Source: Microbacterium sp. APC 3901
Lineage (GTDB): Bacteria > Actinomycetota > Actinomycetes > Actinomycetales > Microbacteriaceae
Direction of reading: 5' to 3'
DNA: 64,000 nt
Assembly (NCBI RefSeq): GCF_030407765.1
Contig: NZ_JASDCU010000003.1
Span: 62,001-126,000 of the forward strand
The notes under the pieces are model-generated. The model made no database searches, was not told the DNA's origin, and was given only the letters and a program-made list of their open reading frames with translations. This document shows, piece after piece, positions 35,954 through 43,953 of the stretch. A program made the position numbers and the translations under genes. Numbering within the stretch: position 1 is the stretch's first letter; the number at the start of each line of letters is the position of its first letter.

Positions 35954-37346
35954 TCATCTTCTCGGCGCGAGGGCCGCGATGATGACACGACGCGGCCCTG
36001 CATCGCCGATCAGCGACCAGGCACGTCCGGCATGCGGTCGCGCGTAGGGCGGGAGTTCACGCACACCCGCGAGTTGCCGCAGCTCGGTGCTGTTCTCTGC
36101 CCGGATGAGAGCCTCTCCCTCTCTTCGCACCCGCTGCCAGAGCGGCCAGTTGCGTTGCCAGGCGTCCGCTTCGCCGATCAGCAGCGTCGGACGCGTCGAT
36201 GCCTGCAGGTCGCGCAGTTCTCCCGAGAGCGCGACGACATCGCAGCCTGGATGGGCGTCCGCCAGCGATTCGGCGACCGTCGGCACCCCTGTGGTGACGA
36301 GCGCCGTAAGAGCGGAACGCGGCGACCAAGTGTGGTCGTCCCGATACCGAGAAGCACCGCGCTCAGTCCCCGACGATCGCAGTCGCTCCTCCGGGACCCA
36401 GACCAGCTGGACCTCGCGATCCCCCATCCGCATCCGCCCCGGCGGCCGATCTCGATCGAAGCCCGCGGAGTCCCCTCCTGCGGCGAGATGATCGACGCGG
36501 CTCGGCATCCTCAGCAGCCCGCGGCGAGGCAGCGCCTCGAGAAGCCGACCCAGGGGGCCCGCCGCTCGTGACGCTGTGAGCGCGAAGGTGGTTCCAGACC
36601 CGTGCCGCAGGATCTGCTCCCAGAGCTGTGCGACATGCTGACCGTACTCGGTCGGCAGCTCGCTGATCCTGACGTCGATGTCATCGCAGAGGACGAGACC
36701 CGCGCCGTGCGCCCCGTCTGCGGCCAGAGCTACCACGGCGTCCCACGCGCGCTCCGGATCGGACGGTATCCAGATCGCGTCGGCCTGCTGCGTAGCCAGC
36801 GCGCGCAGAGCCGAAGTGCGTCCAGACCCCGATCCTCCGAGGAACACGATTCCTCGGTCTGAGCCGATCGAGAGGAACTCGAGCGGCTGTCGCTGACGCT
36901 CCGGATCGTCGGCTCGCCCCAGGATGACGCCGCCCGTCTGCATCTCAGGCTCGACCGCGGCCAGTGGAAGCGTGCGTGGAAGCACGGGCAGCCAGGGGCT
37001 GCGCGGAATGTCGGCGTCGGCCCACCTCAGCGTGATGGCTCTCAGGTCGGCCGCACCCGTCAAGGCGACTCTCATCGCCATCGGTGCCGCATCCTGGGGA
37101 CGACGGACGAGCGCCAGGCCCCTGGACTCCACTCCGCCCGGAAGGTCAGCCGCGTCGTCGGTTCCTATGACAGCGCGGCTGTCTGCAGCGTCCGCGACAC
37201 GCAGACTCACTCGGAGCGGGCAGTTGGCCGCCAGGGCGTCACGAATCACCCCGGAGGCGCGCTGAGTTCCGAGGATCAGATGCATGCCGAGCGCTCTCCC
37301 ACGCGCGGCGATGTCGGTGAAGACAGCTCCGAGATCCGCATGCTCC
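35954..37346 (-). pseudogene. EccC/FtsK-type ATPase, 3' fragment cut by the island
   Basis: This is the C-terminal part (about 464 codons) of an FtsK/SpoIIIE-type ATPase. It starts inside the first ATPase domain just after Walker B, with GAVFTDIAARGRALGMHLILGTQRASGV, and includes a second ATPase-like domain with GGSGSGRT (Walker A with Lys replaced by Arg) and LVLCDDIDV. The host sequence ends at the attL core TGCTCC. The frame stays open into the island antisense to the integrase gene, but that extension is foreign and has no credible start, so the fragment is probably not expressed as such. Confidence 0.9.
37341..37346. other. attL core (TGCTCC)
   Basis: Left junction of the island. Host sequence lies to the left. 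On the island side GACACTTTAG (37359-37368) is an inverted match (9/10) of CTAGAGTGTC next to attR, giving the reconstructed attP arms dyad symmetry centred on the TG of the core. Confidence 0.85.
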
Positions 37347-37414
37347 AACTTAGGAGATGACACTTTAGAAAGTTGCGCTCCTCGCCCGTATAGATAGAAG
37401 GAAGGGCAGGGACC

Positions 37415-38923
37415 ATGACCGAGAAGAAGAAGGCCGCGATCTACGCACGCATCAGTGCGAAGGACGAGAAGGTGCCGAAGACCGCACAGCAGATCGAACA
37501 GTGCAGGAAGCTCGCCGCCGAAAACGGGTACGAAGTCGTCAGTATCTACGAGGATGACGGGATCTCTGCCTTCAATGGCACTGACCGCGCCGCGTACGAG
37601 TCCATGCTTGAGGACATCCGTGCTGGCAACTTCGATGTGATCTTGGCCGTGGAGGAGTCCCGGTTCACCCGTCAGGGCTTCGGAGAGAAGGACCGTCTCA
37701 TGCTCGCGTGTGTGGCCGGTGGAGCGTGCTGGCACACGACAAGAGAAGGATTCTTGGACCCCGCCACAGACTCGGGAGAGTTCATGGCAAGCCTTCGTGG
37801 CCTCTTGGACAACCTGGAGGTTAAGAAGAAGACCCGAAGGCAGAAAGACCGGTACGCCGAAGAGCGTGCTCAGGGGAAGCCACTGTGGGGAGGCAGACCG
37901 TTCGGGTATCAGGCGGACCGGCTGACCATCAATGAGGTTGAGGCCGACGCTATCCGTGAGTGCATCCGCAGAGTGCTGGAGAAGGACGCAACTCTTTACT
38001 CATGTGTCCGCTACCTGAATGATGACCTGAAGCTGAAGACGCCACGCGGGAACAACTGGAGCACGAACACGGTGAAGGAACTCCTCACCCGTCCACGCAA
38101 CGCGGGCATCTACATCGTCAACGGCGAAGCAATGGATGTCCCCGGCACCTGGAAACCACTCATCGACCGCACCACGCATGAGGCTGTGGTTGCCACGCTG
38201 AAGGCTCGGAGCAAGAGCACGCCGGGACGGAAGCCCCGGCACGTCGGCAACATGATTATCAGGTGCGGCGTCTGTGGCGAGCGGATGAGGTCAGCAAGCG
38301 ACGGACACGGCATCGCGATCTACCGGTGCAAGTCCAAGGCTGTGGAGTCTCACCCGGATTACAAGGACGGCAAGCGTCACTGTTCCATCCGGGTTCATTT
38401 CGTGGAGGAAGTCGTGAAGAAGGAGATTGTGAAGGCCTTCTTCATCGGGCACAACGTGCTTTCCGCGTCCACCAGCGAGGGCAAGGAACTCTCTAGCCTG
38501 TACGCCAAGATCGAAAAACTGAACAATCAGAAGCAAGACCTCTTGGCTTCGATTCGGGGAGAGGATGCCGTTCTCACAATGGCCGACATCACGCCTGACC
38601 TTCGAGCCATCAAGGTAGCTCTGGAGGCCGCAGAAGGCCAAGTAGAGGCCCTAACAGCCGAGAAAGCACATGCACGCATGCTGGAGGAGATTAGGCGCTC
38701 CATGGGCTATCTCGACTCCGCTACTCATCGTGTGGACTGGGACAAGGCAGAAGAGATGCACAACGCTCTGAGCGAGCGATACGACGCCCTGACTCTCGAC
38801 ACGAAGAGAACCTTGCTCGATGATCTTCTCGAAGTCACCATCGGGCCTGGACGGGGAGCCAAGAAGGTGCTGGTGCATCACAAGGTGGTCACCACGCTCA
38901 ACTCAGACGGTGACCTTGGTTGA
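37415..38923 (+). CDS. int: Large serine recombinase (integrase)
   Basis: This 502-residue enzyme should catalyse attP x attB integration of the island. The N-terminal catalytic domain has YARIS with the nucleophilic serine at residue 14 and the resolvase-family EESRFTRQGF helix. A recombinase domain (~160-270, GGRPFGYQ, NTVKELLTRPRNAGIYI), a zinc ribbon (~283-325, CGVCGERM ... YRCKS ... HCSIRVH) and a coiled coil (~355-440) follow, all typical of large serine integrases. AGGAAGGGCAGGG precedes the ATG. It lies 69 bp inside the left end, the normal position for such an integrase. Confidence 0.95.
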   Translation: MTEKKKAAIYARISAKDEKVPKTAQQIEQCRKLAAENGYEVVSIYEDDGISAFNGTDRAAYESMLEDIRAGNFDVILAVEESRFTRQGFGEKDRLMLACVAGGACWHTTREGFLDPATDSGEFMASLRGLLDNLEVKKKTRRQKDRYAEERAQGKPLWGGRPFGYQADRLTINEVEADAIRECIRRVLEKDATLYSCVRYLNDDLKLKTPRGNNWSTNTVKELLTRPRNAGIYIVNGEAMDVPGTWKPLIDRTTHEAVVATLKARSKSTPGRKPRHVGNMIIRCGVCGERMRSASDGHGIAIYRCKSKAVESHPDYKDGKRHCSIRVHFVEEVVKKEIVKAFFIGHNVLSASTSEGKELSSLYAKIEKLNNQKQDLLASIRGEDAVLTMADITPDLRAIKVALEAAEGQVEALTAEKAHARMLEEIRRSMGYLDSATHRVDWDKAEEMHNALSERYDALTLDTKRTLLDDLLEVTIGPGRGAKKVLVHHKVVTTLNSDGDLG

Positions 38924-39118
38924 GAGTTCCGGTGTCAGGCTGCTGTTGAGTCAGGGCCGCCATTATGTCGCGCAGGATCACCCCTGCGCGTTCCCACTGC
39001 ACAATCGTCACGGACAAGTGCACGACCGCACTAGTTGCGGCTCCCTCGGGTACACGGCTCTGGCCGCCCCAGGCAGCATCATCCTCCCGTAGAAAGCCGC
39101 GGCCTCTATGCTCGTGCT

Positions 39119-39760
39119 ATGGCTCTTAGTTCCGCGCGACTGCTCCTGAACTTCTTCAACGCAACCATTCAAGAAAAGTACACATACGCGTTTGAGGATC
39201 TCATCGCGGCGATCGCTGACATTCGTCGGCACATGCCGTTGTGGAAGGCGCAGGGGCACGACGTTCTGGCGTTCGAAGAAGCGATCCCCGCCTGGACCAG
39301 CTCGATAATCACTTACATGGTCGAAGGGCAAATCCGCAAGCCTGGGGGTATGCCTACGTCGGGCGATCTGGGCGTCCTTCGATGGGCGGCGAGCCTTCTA
39401 GACGCCGACACGCCCTCGCTGAGCGAATCTCAGCGAGGGGATATTCGCGAGATGGTCAACGCGGCGCGCGGAGTTTTGAGGGATGACGGCACCCTCCCGG
39501 AGTCCCTGAGGCTCCATATCATGACCCTCTTGCTTCACGTCGAATCAGTTCTCGATAATTTCGAAGTGATGGGAGACTTCGCTCTCGAAGATGCAGTGGA
39601 ACGTTTGCTGGGGGCGATGCGCTTCGCCGAGAACGTTTCGACTTCGGAGCCGAACGCTTGGCAGAAGTTCTACAGGGATTGGGTCCAGCCAGTAGCCACA
39701 GCGATCCTAGGCGGCTCCCCGAACACGGCCCTCGCGCTGACAACTCTTCTCGGCGGCTAG
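39119..39760 (+). CDS. Island protein of unknown function (213 aa)
   Basis: Not recognised. The protein is helical by composition, with an N-terminal segment ARLLLNFFNATIQEKYTYAFEDLIAAIADIR, a middle region rich in Leu and Asp, and a C-terminal weakly hydrophobic tail ending LALTTLLGG that could touch a membrane. The ATG at 39119 is chosen because TATGCT lies six bases upstream; the frame is open for 84 bp more. Its stop overlaps the stop of the next, convergent gene by four bases. It follows the integrase gene by 195 bp. Confidence 0.65.
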   Translation: MALSSARLLLNFFNATIQEKYTYAFEDLIAAIADIRRHMPLWKAQGHDVLAFEEAIPAWTSSIITYMVEGQIRKPGGMPTSGDLGVLRWAASLLDADTPSLSESQRGDIREMVNAARGVLRDDGTLPESLRLHIMTLLLHVESVLDNFEVMGDFALEDAVERLLGAMRFAENVSTSEPNAWQKFYRDWVQPVATAILGGSPNTALALTTLLGG

Positions 39761-40068
39761 ACAGCTTCAACGGCATTCCCCCATACCCAACACCGATACG
39801 TCTCCTCTTCTCCTCGGAACTCGATACCGGCGGCGAGGGGCGTCGATCTCATGAGCTTGGCGTCAACGCGTACTGCCTCTGCCCCGAACCTCACCCACGC
39901 ACGTACGCGGCGCTGGAGGGCGTGCGGATAGATGGTTACCGGCTGTTCCCGTAGGGCGAGTTCGCGCTCCGTCAGTGATTGAAGCGGGCCTCGCTTCGCG
40001 GCGGCTGTGACGGAAGCGCGAGCGGATCGAACGTCGTTCGCCGCTTTCAGTCTGTCGCTTGCACCCAC
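39757..40068 (-). CDS. Small island protein behind an SOS box (103 aa)
   Basis: Not recognised. The protein has a basic, Ala/Arg-rich N-terminal half and a C-terminal part with WVRFGAEAVRVDAKLM and YRCWVWGNAVEAV that looks like a small beta domain. The GTG start at 40068 has GTGAGG upstream. A LexA-type box (40110-40125) lies 42 bp ahead, suggesting induction by DNA damage. A small SOS-controlled protein beside an integrase might be an excision or directionality factor, but nothing in its sequence proves that. Confidence 0.6.
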   Translation of the reverse strand: MGASDRLKAANDVRSARASVTAAAKRGPLQSLTERELALREQPVTIYPHALQRRVRAWVRFGAEAVRVDAKLMRSTPLAAGIEFRGEEETYRCWVWGNAVEAV

Positions 40069-40109
40069 GGCCCGAACCTCACCCTTTGTGGATACAAGGA
40101 TACCAAGAT

Positions 40110-40125
40110 TCGAACATATGTTCTA
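40110..40125 (-). promoter_or_regulatory. LexA-type SOS box
   Basis: TCGAACATATGTTCTA matches the actinobacterial LexA operator TCGAACNNNNGTTCGA at 11 of 12 defined positions, and contains the perfect 12-bp palindrome GAACATATGTTC. It lies upstream of the 103-residue protein gene, with TATCCT-like -10 candidates on the minus strand nearby. Confidence 0.75.
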
Positions 40126-40139
40126 TTGCCTTGACGAGC

Positions 40140-40304
40140 CTAGCTCAGGCGAGCGGCTCCGCACTGCGGGCAGTGCCAGTGCTCGCCGCGTGCAGTAGGT
40201 GTCGGTTCCATCGTCGACAGGCAGTGTCGACAGTTGGGCGTGGCTCCATCGACGTCGTCACCGTCTGTGAACTGGATCGACTCATCGACGGGAGGCAAGA
40301 TCAT
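40140..40304 (-). CDS. Small zinc-ribbon protein (54 aa)
   Basis: The 54-residue protein has two CxxC pairs, NCRHC and HCPQC, separated by 17 residues, which form a likely zinc ribbon. The ATG overlaps the stop of the preceding gene as ATGA, so it is translationally coupled to it. Its function is unknown; such miniature ribbons often bind nucleic acid or proteins. It is too short to stand out alone but the overlap and cysteine pattern support it. Confidence 0.65.
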   Translation of the reverse strand: MILPPVDESIQFTDGDDVDGATPNCRHCLSTMEPTPTARGEHWHCPQCGAARLS

Positions 40305-40576
40305 AGATACTTGGCAGCGGCTGCCGAGAACGTTTCTTGCGCCTTGAATTGGGGGATGTTGGCGGCGCGGAACATATAGTCCTCCCGGACGACGTTGCCA
40401 TAGTAGTAATGGCCGCCATCTCGGTCGTGGGCTACAGACCACGTGTCAGAGTCGAGTCGCAGACACTTGACGATTTGCCCCTCGCTCCAAGCGATGGAGA
40501 ACTCTCGGCCCACAGGGAGGTCAAGCGCTTCGTGTTCACGGATTGCCCTGCCGTGCACGTCGGTGTATCGAGCCAT
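40301..40576 (-). CDS. Small island protein of unknown function (91 aa)
   Basis: Not recognised. The 91-residue protein begins MARYTDVHGRAIREHE and has a central part rich in Trp, Tyr and Asp (WSVAHDRDGGHYYYGNVV). TAGGGT lies six bases before the ATG on the minus strand, supporting a leaderless start. It is coupled by a four-base overlap to the zinc-ribbon gene and is divergent from the TIR gene, 66 bp away. Confidence 0.65.
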   Translation of the reverse strand: MARYTDVHGRAIREHEALDLPVGREFSIAWSEGQIVKCLRLDSDTWSVAHDRDGGHYYYGNVVREDYMFRAANIPQFKAQETFSAAAAKYL

Positions 40577-40642
40577 GTCGTTACCCTACGCGCGCACGGT
40601 CGGGGCATGCGACCTGCCGCCCTTGCTCGGTAGCATCCAGAT

Positions 40643-41458
40643 GTGGATAAGTACTCGTTAAGCACCCCAGGACGCATCACCGTCGAGTTCGTGCGTGAAG
40701 TTCTGGCACTCGCCCGCGAAGCGTTCGCCCTGCCAATCACCGTTGGCTACTCAGCGGCGGGCGCTGGCTTCGAGACCGAAGTGATGTTCGGCGACGAAGA
40801 GCAGCTTCTCCGAATCGCAGCGCGCGACTTGGTTTCGTTCCGAATCCAGATCTCAGACGACCGTGCGCTGAACGGTTACATAACCGTGAGTCTGCGCGCC
40901 GGTGTTGTGACTGTCGCGAGTCAGGCATTCGAACCGGTGGAGGGCGAAGAAGTCGTCCACGATCTCCTGGAGCGGGTTCCGGCTCCCCACGAGCCCCCCA
41001 ACGGCGGGCTCTCAGCAGCGATACTTCCCGAACCGTTGCCAACCATGAAGGTCTTCATTGGGCACGGCGGTGATGACAAATGGCAGACGGTACGAGACAT
41101 CGTGGCGGCGGCTGGCTATCGCACTGAGAGCTTCGAGCGCGACACGCGAAACGGTACTCACATTCTCGGGACAGTGCTGGACATGGTGCGAAGCTCTGAC
41201 GTCGCGATCATCGTCATGACCGGAGCGGATTCTGTCGACGGGCACCCGCGAGCGCGAGAGAACGTGGTTCATGAGCTTGGAGTGGCCCACGCGGCGCTCG
41301 GTCCCCGCAACACAGTCATCATGCTGGAGGAGGGCATTTCGGAACCTTCGAATATATCCGGGACCGATCAACTCAGGTTCGCCAACGGTGACATCTACTC
41401 CAGCAAGGACAGGCTGTTGTTCGTGCTCCAGACGCTCGACCATGAACGCGCACAGTAG
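40643..41458 (+). CDS. TIR-domain protein (CAP12/Pycsar-type TIR, PF10137-like)
   Basis: The 271-residue protein has an unrecognised N-terminal domain (~1-125) and a C-terminal TIR-like domain (~134-250): KVFIGHGGDD at its start, SSDVAIIVMT in the middle, and RARENVVHELG with the putative catalytic glutamate at residue 211. Related TIR domains in CBASS and Pycsar systems cleave NAD when activated by a cyclic nucleotide. No cyclase gene is visible nearby, so the N-terminal domain would have to sense something else, or the protein works alone. The GTG start has TAGCAT six bases upstream. Its stop faces the resolvase stop three bases away. Confidence 0.85.
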   Translation: MDKYSLSTPGRITVEFVREVLALAREAFALPITVGYSAAGAGFETEVMFGDEEQLLRIAARDLVSFRIQISDDRALNGYITVSLRAGVVTVASQAFEPVEGEEVVHDLLERVPAPHEPPNGGLSAAILPEPLPTMKVFIGHGGDDKWQTVRDIVAAAGYRTESFERDTRNGTHILGTVLDMVRSSDVAIIVMTGADSVDGHPRARENVVHELGVAHAALGPRNTVIMLEEGISEPSNISGTDQLRFANGDIYSSKDRLLFVLQTLDHERAQ

Positions 41459-41461
41459 GAG

Positions 41462-42037
41462 CTACTTGCTCTTCGTGATCCGGTACACGGTGGCAATGCT
41501 CACTCCGAGAGCCTTCGCGATGTCCGGGACACTCTCCCCTGCACTGCGAAGCATCTGCGCCTGACGGGCCTGTGCACTGTCCACGCTCCTCGGTCGTCCA
41601 CCAACACGGCCTTGAGCCTTTGCGGCTTGCAGGCCGGCGACAGTACGCTCCTGGATGAAGCTACGTTCCATCTCTGCGAAGATCGCCAGCATCTGGAGCA
41701 TGGCCCGTCCAGTAGGGGTGCTGGAGTTGAGGCCGTCGCTCACGGACTCGATGAAGATCCCCTTCTCGGTCAGGTCTGCGATCAGAGAGGCTACGTGAGC
41801 CGTAGACCGTCCAAGCCTGTCGAGCTTGTACACCGTGATCGTGTCTCCCGGCTGTGCATCTGCGAGGAGAGCATCAAGACCTTCACGCTTCACTTTCGAA
41901 CCGGATACCCCGTGATCGGTGTACCTGTTGCGCTTCAGCACCCCCGCCTTGTCGAGCGCGTCATGCTGGAGGGCTTCGTCCTGCTTGCCCGTCGATACGC
42001 GGAGGTAGCCAAGCTTCGTGCCCGTCGTCATATCCAT
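41462..42037 (-). CDS. Small serine recombinase (resolvase/invertase)
   Basis: The 191-residue protein is a classical resolvase/invertase: GYLRVSTGKQ with the catalytic serine at residue 15, KLDRLGRS, FAEMERSFIQERT and a C-terminal helix-turn-helix (VPDIAKALGVSIATVYRI). It could resolve dimers of an excised circular island or belong to an older nested mobile unit. ATG at 42037 follows GGGAGC; an upstream in-frame start is less likely. A hairpin lies 150 bp upstream, separating it from the operon at 42315-43756. Confidence 0.92.
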   Translation of the reverse strand: MDMTTGTKLGYLRVSTGKQDEALQHDALDKAGVLKRNRYTDHGVSGSKVKREGLDALLADAQPGDTITVYKLDRLGRSTAHVASLIADLTEKGIFIESVSDGLNSSTPTGRAMLQMLAIFAEMERSFIQERTVAGLQAAKAQGRVGGRPRSVDSAQARQAQMLRSAGESVPDIAKALGVSIATVYRITKSK

Positions 42038-42189
42038 GCTCCCAGTGTCGCAGATACCCGTATGTTTATGCAACTCAAAAAGCTACGGGTTCTGACGTGC
42101 CTTCCGGGTAACCGGCTCTCCCGGAATCTCGGGCCGGGGGGCGAACCATCACGATTCTTAAGTGAGCATCGTTTTTGCGAGAGCAGAGA

Positions 42190-42232
42190 ACGGCCCCGGC
42201 AAGTGAAAGAAGTAAAGCCCTGCCGGGGCCGT
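42190..42232. terminator. Hairpin between island operon and resolvase
   Basis: Perfect 12-bp stem (ACGGCCCCGGCA / TGCCGGGGCCGT) with a 19-base loop. Together with the hairpin at 42273-42308 it should stop transcription from the four-gene operon before the resolvase gene. Confidence 0.7.
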
Positions 42233-42272
42233 GGAGGGTGCCACCCTCTCCCTGCGAGGAGGATGACGGGAT

Positions 42273-42308
42273 CTGCTGGGCGCGGAACTCGACTAACGCG
42301 CCCAGCAG
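42273..42308 (-). terminator. Terminator of the four-gene island operon
   Basis: Perfect 12-bp stem (CTGCTGGGCGCG / CGCGCCCAGCAG) with a 12-base loop, starting seven bases after the last stop codon of the operon. Confidence 0.8.
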
Positions 42309-42314
42309 AAGTTT

Positions 42315-42545
42315 CTAGTTCTTGCCCTTGCCCAAGATGTCGCCTAGCAACCCTGCCAGACGGTCAACCTCGGGGTTGGCTGACGGAGCGGAGGTCAGGC
42401 GGCGTACCTCGGGGTTGCTCGGATCGAGTGCCTTCTGAATGTCGGCTTCCGTCCACGTAGTGAAGTTCTTCTGCTCTTCGATGGCGGCTCGCTCGGCATC
42501 CCCATTGGATGCGATCACGGCCCTCAGCATTGCGTCGTCAGTCAT
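42315..42545 (-). CDS. Small acidic island protein (76 aa)
   Basis: Not recognised. The 76-residue protein is acidic with two copies of a short NPEV motif (SNPEVRRLTSAP and ANPEVDRLAGLL) and a Lys-rich end. It is the last gene of an operon of four; its start overlaps the previous gene by eight bases. Confidence 0.65.
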   Translation of the reverse strand: MTDDAMLRAVIASNGDAERAAIEEQKNFTTWTEADIQKALDPSNPEVRRLTSAPSANPEVDRLAGLLGDILGKGKN

Positions 42546-42813
42546 TTTCTAGTTCTCTCTGTTCGGTGGCCAGGTAGGCGGCTCGATGCTTCGTGATGGA
42601 CTCGCGGAAGGAATCAAGAATCCATCCGGCATCGATGTCGTGGGATGCGGCATAGGCCTGCAGATGTTCTACGGCGTCTCGATGGCCCTGCTTGTAGCCG
42701 TGGTCCTCGATGGCCTTCGCGTGACTCTCGACCGACTCGTGTGTGGCTACCTTCGCGAGAGCCTTGAGTACGAGGTCATCTAGAGATCCGCGCTCGATCT
42801 TCGTACCGGTCAT
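42538..42813 (-). CDS. Small island protein (91 aa)
   Basis: Not recognised. The 91-residue protein is probably all helical, with many His and Glu residues (ATHESVESHAKAIEDHGYKQGHRDAVEHL). Its ATG overlaps the stop of the 143-residue protein gene by four bases, indicating translational coupling in the operon. Confidence 0.65.
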   Translation of the reverse strand: MTGTKIERGSLDDLVLKALAKVATHESVESHAKAIEDHGYKQGHRDAVEHLQAYAASHDIDAGWILDSFRESITKHRAAYLATEQRELEND

Positions 42814-43241
42814 CGGATCACCGGGATGTGCTGTGGACCCTGCGCAATCGGGTTCAGCGCGTCGCCGTACTCCACCTGCACTTTCTTGAGGGCGAGGGCG
42901 CGGTCCATAGGATCACTGATTCGCTCGGCGTATGCTTTCGCGGCCTGTCCCTGGCGGTAGCGGTAGCCTTCGTCATCCCCACCCACGGCCATACCCTCAG
43001 GACGTGGCCCCTTGGCCCACTTCACGCAACCGTAGCGAGCTACCTGCTCGGCGTCCGTGAGATTAAGCCATGAAGCGCCTGTGCGGTCGAGAGTCGCTTC
43101 GTACAGCTCTTCGGTGACCTCGAACTCTTCTCCTTGTCGGAGCACTCGACCGGGGGCCGCGTCACCGGCGAGAGTCACAGCGGGAAGGGTCAAGCCGCTG
43201 GCACGGCAATGCGCGATGAAGGGGAATCGTGAATCGGTCAT
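42810..43241 (-). CDS. Island protein of unknown function (143 aa)
   Basis: Not recognised. The 143-residue protein has an N-terminal part that looks like a small beta domain (VLRQGEEFEVTEELYEATLDRTG) and a C-terminal helical part ending in PQHIPVIR; such composition is frequent among actinophage proteins. It overlaps both neighbours by four bases, so it is coupled with the HTH gene upstream. Confidence 0.65.
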   Translation of the reverse strand: MTDSRFPFIAHCRASGLTLPAVTLAGDAAPGRVLRQGEEFEVTEELYEATLDRTGASWLNLTDAEQVARYGCVKWAKGPRPEGMAVGGDDEGYRYRQGQAAKAYAERISDPMDRALALKKVQVEYGDALNPIAQGPQHIPVIR

Positions 43242-43756
43242 TTGGTGTCTCCAGATGTGAGGGTGCGTAGGGCCATGCGGACTTCCTTGAGGGACGAATA
43301 GTCGCGCATGGTGAGGATGAGAGAGCGCGCCGCTTCAGGGTTGCTCAGAGCGAATTCGCGAAGGGCGCGGATCAAGTCGCCGGTCTGCTCCATGAACTCA
43401 GCCAACGTCACATCTTCGATGCCGAGACGGTCCGTGAGCGTGGTCAGGATGTCGGCCTCGGTCTTGATGGCCCTGGCTCGGGCGGCGGCATTGCCACTCG
43501 TGCGCGTGAGTCGGCGCAGGGCCTGGGCATCGTCAGCGGCTTCTAGCATTCTCGGGATGAGTTCTACGACGTTCGGCTCATCGTTCAGCACTCGGGCCAG
43601 CGGTGCCCGTGACAAAACAAATCGAGATAGCGAACTCCGGCTTACCCCGAACTTCGCGCTAATCGAGCGGTACGGCTCTCCCGCATTTAGGGCCGCTTCG
43701 ATCTCCGCTCGGGCGGGATGGACGGCAATAGTGCTCGCTTTTCCTTGGTTCGCCAT
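43238..43756 (-). CDS. Helix-turn-helix protein, first gene of island operon
   Basis: The 172-residue protein has a helix-turn-helix near the N-terminus (RSISAKFGVSRSSLSRFVLSR) followed by a long helical region. This resembles small terminase subunits or transposon/phage regulators, but no large terminase is present. The ATG at 43756 is chosen because AGGAAG lies at proper spacing; another ATG two codons earlier is too close. The inverted repeat at 43779-43890 upstream might be its operator. Confidence 0.7.
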   Translation of the reverse strand: MANQGKASTIAVHPARAEIEAALNAGEPYRSISAKFGVSRSSLSRFVLSRAPLARVLNDEPNVVELIPRMLEAADDAQALRRLTRTSGNAAARARAIKTEADILTTLTDRLGIEDVTLAEFMEQTGDLIRALREFALSNPEAARSLILTMRDYSSLKEVRMALRTLTSGDTK

Positions 43757-43778
43757 GTGCATACTTCCTAGTGTTTAG

Positions 43779-43890
43779 TAGCGAATGGGCAGAGTATGTA
43801 AGCTTTCGTGCCCATGCACGGGCGGAGTATCCAGGGCTGAACCAACCACTATGAATCTCGTGCAATCCCCGCTCAGGTTCCCATTCGCTA
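43779..43890. promoter_or_regulatory. Paired 11-bp inverted repeat upstream of the HTH operon
   Basis: TAGCGAATGGG (43779-43789) and its exact complement CCCATTCGCTA (43880-43890) flank 90 bp just upstream of the HTH gene. A pair of distant operators bound by the HTH protein is one reading. Function is inferred. Confidence 0.45.
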
Positions 43891-43953
43891 TACCTTTACT
43901 ATCGCGCGAAGTCCGGGACACTGCGATCTGTCCCCGCTTGAGTGAGACTGATC

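Noticed and set aside
37347..37735. Extension of the 3' ATPase fragment into the island as a functional fused protein
   Set aside because: The extension is the antisense of the integrase gene, has no ribosome binding site and no similarity to the ATPase; the true junction restores the host frame exactly.
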